In this document: positions 15,292 to 17,685 of the stretch, one piece after another
Numbering within the stretch: position 1 is the stretch's first letter
How the letters are laid out: each line of letters starts with the position of its first letter
From: Smithella sp. D17
GTDB lineage: Bacteria > Desulfobacterota > Syntrophia > Syntrophales > Smithellaceae
Length of the DNA: 17,685 nt
NCBI GenBank assembly: GCA_000753945.1
Contig: JQOA01000206.1
Coordinates: forward strand, 1-17,685
Reading direction: 5' to 3'
Program-made: the position numbers and the translations under genes
Notes under the pieces: generated by a model
Databases searched by the model: none
What the model saw: the letters and a program-made list of their open reading frames with translations, nothing else
What the model was told of the DNA's origin: nothing

Positions 15292-15732
15292 ATGTTTGGT
15301 CCGGGTATATGGAGAGTGAAAAGGTTCGCTGATAGCGTTCCGGAAATAATGGATTTGCAAAGAGAGATTAACCGGCTGTTTTCCAATGTCGGGCAAAATA
15401 CAGCATTGGATTACCCTGCCATAAATGTATGGGAAAAAGATGACAGCTTGGTTGTTACAATGGAATGGCCTGGAATGGAACCGGAAAACATTAACATTTC
15501 GGTAACAGGAGCAACATTGACAATTTCCGGGGCCGCTAAAGCAGATTCTCTTAAAGAAGGTGAAATTTATTTGCGTCAGGAAAGGGCATTGGGTAATTTC
15601 CAAAGAAATTTCCAATTGCCTTTCCAGGTAGATTCTAAAAAAGTGGAAGCAAAATATGAAAAAGGAATTTTAAATATTATTTTGCCCAGACTAAAAGAAG
15701 ATCTGCCAAAGAAAATTAAGATTAATTCTTAA
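15292..15732 (+). CDS. small heat-shock protein Hsp20 (first of three)
   Basis: A 146-residue alpha-crystallin-family holdase that binds unfolding proteins for later refolding by DnaK. The N-terminal arm contains IMDLQREINRLF, the alpha-crystallin domain runs about 40-140 with YPAINVWEKDDSLVVTMEWPG, the signature YEKGILNIILPR near the end (A-x-x-x-x-G-I-L type), and a terminal I-x-I motif (KIKIN) used in oligomer assembly. The ATG at 15292 has AGGAGG at 15279-15284; a longer in-frame start at 15247 would lie in the hairpin leader and lacks a ribosome site. The next sHSP gene begins 19 bp after its stop. It is expected to share the promoter at 15120. Confidence 0.93.
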   Translation: MFGPGIWRVKRFADSVPEIMDLQREINRLFSNVGQNTALDYPAINVWEKDDSLVVTMEWPGMEPENINISVTGATLTISGAAKADSLKEGEIYLRQERALGNFQRNFQLPFQVDSKKVEAKYEKGILNIILPRLKEDLPKKIKINS

Positions 15733-15751
15733 GAAAGGAGGTCAGTTATTT

Positions 15752-16144
15752 ATGTCCGAAAAAGATCTGCAAAAAACTGAAAATACAGCGGTTACCGAAA
15801 AGATCCGCAATGTAAAAATTTTTGTGCCACATGTGGATATTTATGAAACGAGAGACGCTCTCTTTTTAATTGCTGATATGCCGGGAGTTGACGATAAATC
15901 TGTTGATGTGGAAATGGAGAAGAATATTTTGACAATTTCCGGACGTGTGGAAAACGGTAGAGTGAAGGACTATAGCCTGGTATTTTCCGAATATGAGGTC
16001 GGTGATTATGAAAGAACCTTTACTCTGTCGAATGAGATAGACAGAGAAAAGATTAGAGCAACAGTCAAACAGGGGGTTTTACGTCTGGAGTTGCCCAAGG
16101 CCGAAAAAGAAAAACCGAAAAAAATTGCAATTAATGCTGCATAA
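15752..16144 (+). CDS. small heat-shock protein Hsp20 (second of three)
   Basis: A 130-residue sHSP with a short, polar N-terminal arm (about 30 residues) lacking the DLQRE-type amphipathic segment of its two neighbours. The alpha-crystallin domain begins VPHVDIYETRDALFLIADMPGV, has ILTISGR, the signature VKQGVLRLELPK, and a C-terminal IAI motif. The clear sequence difference from the flanking copies says the three are old paralogues, not a recent tandem duplication. AAAGGAGG lies about 10 nt before the ATG. The 28-bp gap to the third sHSP start supports one transcript. The short arm may limit oligomer size or suit co-assembly with the other two. Confidence 0.92.
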   Translation: MSEKDLQKTENTAVTEKIRNVKIFVPHVDIYETRDALFLIADMPGVDDKSVDVEMEKNILTISGRVENGRVKDYSLVFSEYEVGDYERTFTLSNEIDREKIRATVKQGVLRLELPKAEKEKPKKIAINAA

Positions 16145-16172
16145 AAAAATAAGACTTAAGGAGGACATGATT

Positions 16173-16664
16173 ATGAAAGTAAGAAATTTATTGCCGGACA
16201 CAGTTCGAAAACAAACAACAGAAATTGATCATCCCTTCTATTCTTTGCAAAGAGAAATGAATAGTTTGTTTGATAATTTTTTCAGGGGATTTAATGTTGT
16301 GCCGCAAGGATTTGCCGCAGGGATGGGAAGCTTTACACCTTCCGTTGATGTGAAAGAGAATGAAAAAGAAGTAATTATCAAGGCGGAATTGCCCGGAGTA
16401 GAAGAAAAGGATATTGATGTTACTGTTACGAATGATTCCGTGACTATCAAGGGTGAAAAGAAAGAAGAGAAGGAAGACAAAGAGAAAAATTTTTATTACA
16501 TGGAGAGATCTTATGGTTCCTTCTGTAGAGTGATTCCACTGGAGACGGAAATAGAAACAGACAAGGCTCAAGCGAGTTTCAAGAACGGCATTCTGGATAT
16601 TAAGATTCCTAAAAATCAGAAGGCCAAAGAAAAAGGAACAAAGGTTTCCATAAAGACTTCTTAA
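16173..16664 (+). CDS. small heat-shock protein Hsp20 (third of three)
   Basis: A 163-residue class-A-like bacterial sHSP (Hsp18/IbpA family). The N-terminal arm has HPFYSLQREMNSLFDNFFRGF, and the alpha-crystallin domain starts FTPSVDVKENEKEVIIKAELPGVEEKDI, with a highly charged KGEKKEEKEDKEKNFYYMERSYGSF loop, the signature FKNGILDIKIPK, and a VSI motif near the C-terminus. Of the in-frame starts, ATG 16173 is preferred because AAGGAGG (16158-16164) is 8 nt away; ATG 16167 would be only 2 nt away. It is the last gene before an intrinsic terminator. Confidence 0.95.
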   Translation: MKVRNLLPDTVRKQTTEIDHPFYSLQREMNSLFDNFFRGFNVVPQGFAAGMGSFTPSVDVKENEKEVIIKAELPGVEEKDIDVTVTNDSVTIKGEKKEEKEDKEKNFYYMERSYGSFCRVIPLETEIETDKAQASFKNGILDIKIPKNQKAKEKGTKVSIKTS

Positions 16665-16667
16665 ATT

Positions 16668-16706
16668 AAAAGCCCGCTTCTCTTAAATAAAGGGGAGCGG
16701 GCTTTT
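16668..16706 (+). terminator. intrinsic terminator after the sHSP genes
   Basis: AAAAGCCCGC (16668-16677) pairs with GCGGGCTTTT (16697-16706), and the stem can extend inward through TTCT/GGGA with G-U pairs. The right arm ends in TTTT just after the third sHSP stop. The symmetric A/T ends mean it could also work in the other direction, where it would face the minus-strand transposase remnant. Confidence 0.82.
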
Positions 16707-16738
16707 AAGTACAAATTTAACCAAAAGGTCAAAAAATT

Positions 16739-16927
16739 TTAATCATGCTCTAGCTTACTCTCCAGCCGCTTAATAAAATGAATATTCCCCAACGGTCTGC
16801 CCGTCTGCTCATGCCGATGTATTAATAATTCATCTTCCTCACAAAAGAAGGTGTCCTGCCGACGATTGCCTCGCGGGGTGACATAATGAGGATATTTTGC
16901 TGCGACTACTCTTGCAATACGGTCCAT
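16739..16927 (-). pseudogene. REP-associated (Y1-type) transposase remnant, internally deleted
   Basis: A 62-residue open frame joins two ends of a RAYT/TnpA-REP transposase. Residues 1-33 (RIARVVAAKYPHYVT, RGNRRQDTFF) match the family N-terminus (RIARVV.PGYPHH.TQRGNRRQ). Residues 36-60 (HRHEQTGRPLGNIHFIKRLE) match a block near the family C-terminus (HERTGRPLG..F...LE). The roughly 150 residues between, including the HUH histidines (NHVHL) and catalytic Tyr, are missing, as is the usual basic tail. The join is in frame. It cannot be an active transposase. It has no clear ribosome site. The remnant marks an older insertion next to the group II intron. Confidence 0.75.
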
Positions 16928-17023
16928 GTTTATGGGCTATGACTATCATCACTGCTTGTCCAGAAAAAACCAGGAGGCTGTCCGTACGCAGTAACAATTG
17001 TTTATCTAACGGATTGCAGTTCC

Positions 17024-17685
17024 GTGCGGGGAATTGTCCGATTCACCCCGGTAGTTCAAGGGAGCGGCGTCTTGGTAACAAGGGGTCGTAAGTTTCCCAT
17101 TGGCGAAGCAGCAGGCCGTAACGCAAGAGAACCTACAAGTAGCCTTGTTAAACTGAAAAGAAGATGCCGACCCAGTGGACAGATGGGGAAGGCCGAAGTC
17201 GCGGGCAGGGAAACGGAAGCAGTCCGAGGGATCTTCCGGGGTAGCAAGGGCGGCATGTTGTGGAAGATAAGCAGTCCAGTGCTGGAGACCCGATATAGTG
17301 ATGTTTGAGGAATATCAACCGGCGCGTATAAGGCGACGAAATCGCGGCGGGCTGTATCGGGAGTCGGAGGGGTTTATAGTACCGGTTGAGGACAAGGGAC
17401 AACATAACCCTGTCCGAGGGAAGGAACCCTACTTTGTTTATGCAACCAAAGAGTGAAGGGAGCGGAGATTGCAGCGATGCTAAAAACCCCGGAGAACATC
17501 AGGACACTACAGAGGAAGCTATACCATAAGGCCAAGCAAGAGAAAGACTATCGCTTCTACGCCTTGTACGACAAGATTTATCGGGCGGACATCCTCAGTC
17601 ATGCCTACAACCTTGTTCGTGCCCATAAAGGTAGCGCCGGGATAGACGGCGTAACCTTTGAGGCCATCGAGACGGGAGAAGGGAC
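17024..17685 (+). ncRNA. group II intron RNA, 5' part (runs off window)
   Basis: The 453 nt before the reverse-transcriptase ORF are non-coding, visibly GC-richer than the flanking DNA, and dense in short inverted complementarities, as expected for ribozyme domains I-III. GTGCG at 17024-17028 fits the GUGYG 5' consensus and is followed by a GCGGGG...CACCCC pairing, so I place the 5' splice site there; this boundary is tentative. The ORF would lie in domain IV. Domains V and VI and the 3' end lie beyond the window. Upstream, ACGGA/TCCGT (17009-17025) can form a small hairpin just before the boundary, of interest because some bacterial introns insert after hairpins. Confidence 0.6.
17477..17685 (+). 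CDS. ltrA: group II intron reverse transcriptase/maturase (partial)
   Basis: Only the first 69 codons are in the window; the frame stays open to the right edge. The product begins MLKTPENIRTLQRKLY, continues YRFYALYDKIYRADIL and AHKGSAGIDGVTFE, which is the RT-0/RT-1 start of bacterial group II intron-encoded proteins (the LYDKI...RAxxGxxGxDG pattern). The protein would splice its intron and copy it into new sites; catalytic YADD, domain X and any endonuclease domain are not visible. The start ATG has only a weak GGAG upstream. Class within the group II families cannot be settled from this fragment. The symbol denotes the family. Confidence 0.9.
   Translation, partial: MLKTPENIRTLQRKLYHKAKQEKDYRFYALYDKIYRADILSHAYNLVRAHKGSAGIDGVTFEAIETGEG

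Noticed and set aside
16995..17004. Direct repeat CAATTGTTTA shared with 15180-15189
   Set aside because: Ten AT-rich bases with a palindromic core, no element between them with matching ends; likely chance.
17004..17010. ATCTAAC as a possible integron attC half-site beside the intron
   Set aside because: It fits RYYYAAC, but no GTTRRRY partner or attC-like arms are visible in the window; seven bases are too little.
17024..17405. Open frames on both strands within the intron 5' region
   Set aside because: No family resemblance or ribosome site; the region is better explained as structured intron RNA.

Overview
The window looks like part of the chromosome of a Gram-negative bacterium of moderate GC content. 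Gram-negative character rests on a GmhA heptose-phosphate isomerase (LPS inner core), a KefG/KefC pair, and two proteins with Sec signal peptides (a periplasmic binding protein and a PLD-like protein). The mixture of gene families fits Desulfobacterota (former Deltaproteobacteria, Syntrophales-like), but that placement is inference from general style and no marker here proves it.

Left part, plus strand (about 1-6019): a possible 3' tail of an upstream gene, then a tight run of five genes. These are a KefF/KefG-type flavoprotein, a KefB/KefC-type K+/H+ antiporter with an RCK domain (4-bp overlap), a glycerophosphodiester phosphodiesterase, a large two-domain protein joining a PlsC-like acyltransferase to an alpha/beta hydrolase (stop/start overlap with the phosphodiesterase), and a short, partly degenerate MoaE-like protein. 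A GpsA-like glycerol-3-phosphate dehydrogenase converges on them from the minus strand (6024-7217), so G3P production, glycerophosphodiester breakdown and acyl transfer/hydrolysis sit together.

Middle part: a 230-bp AT-rich divergent gap, then a seven-repeat YwqK/MORN-like protein and a tandem-domain universal stress protein on the plus strand. Converging from the minus strand is a three-gene set: an exported PLD-like protein, a periplasmic type 1 binding protein (4-bp overlap) and SurE 5'-nucleotidase.

Right part: a chaperone island built round a 340-bp divergent intergenic region (14952-15291) carrying two good sigma70-type promoters. Leftward runs gmhA-grpE-dnaK, closed by a strong intrinsic terminator. 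Rightward run three different small heat-shock proteins in tandem, closed by another intrinsic terminator. The sHSP transcript would have a leader of about 140 nt with two hairpins and a U-rich segment able to pair with the Shine-Dalgarno of the first sHSP, a candidate RNA thermometer. No CIRCE element, hrcA or dnaJ is present.

Right edge (16739-17685): mobile-element debris. There is an internally deleted REP-associated (Y1-type) transposase remnant on the minus strand, followed by a visibly GC-richer group II intron whose reverse transcriptase/maturase ORF starts at 17477 and runs off the window. I see no tRNA, rRNA, CRISPR array or phage genes. The least routine items are the sHSP leader, the acyltransferase-hydrolase fusion beside GDPD, and the MoaE-like protein missing a catalytic lysine; I did not find a clearly new multi-gene system.
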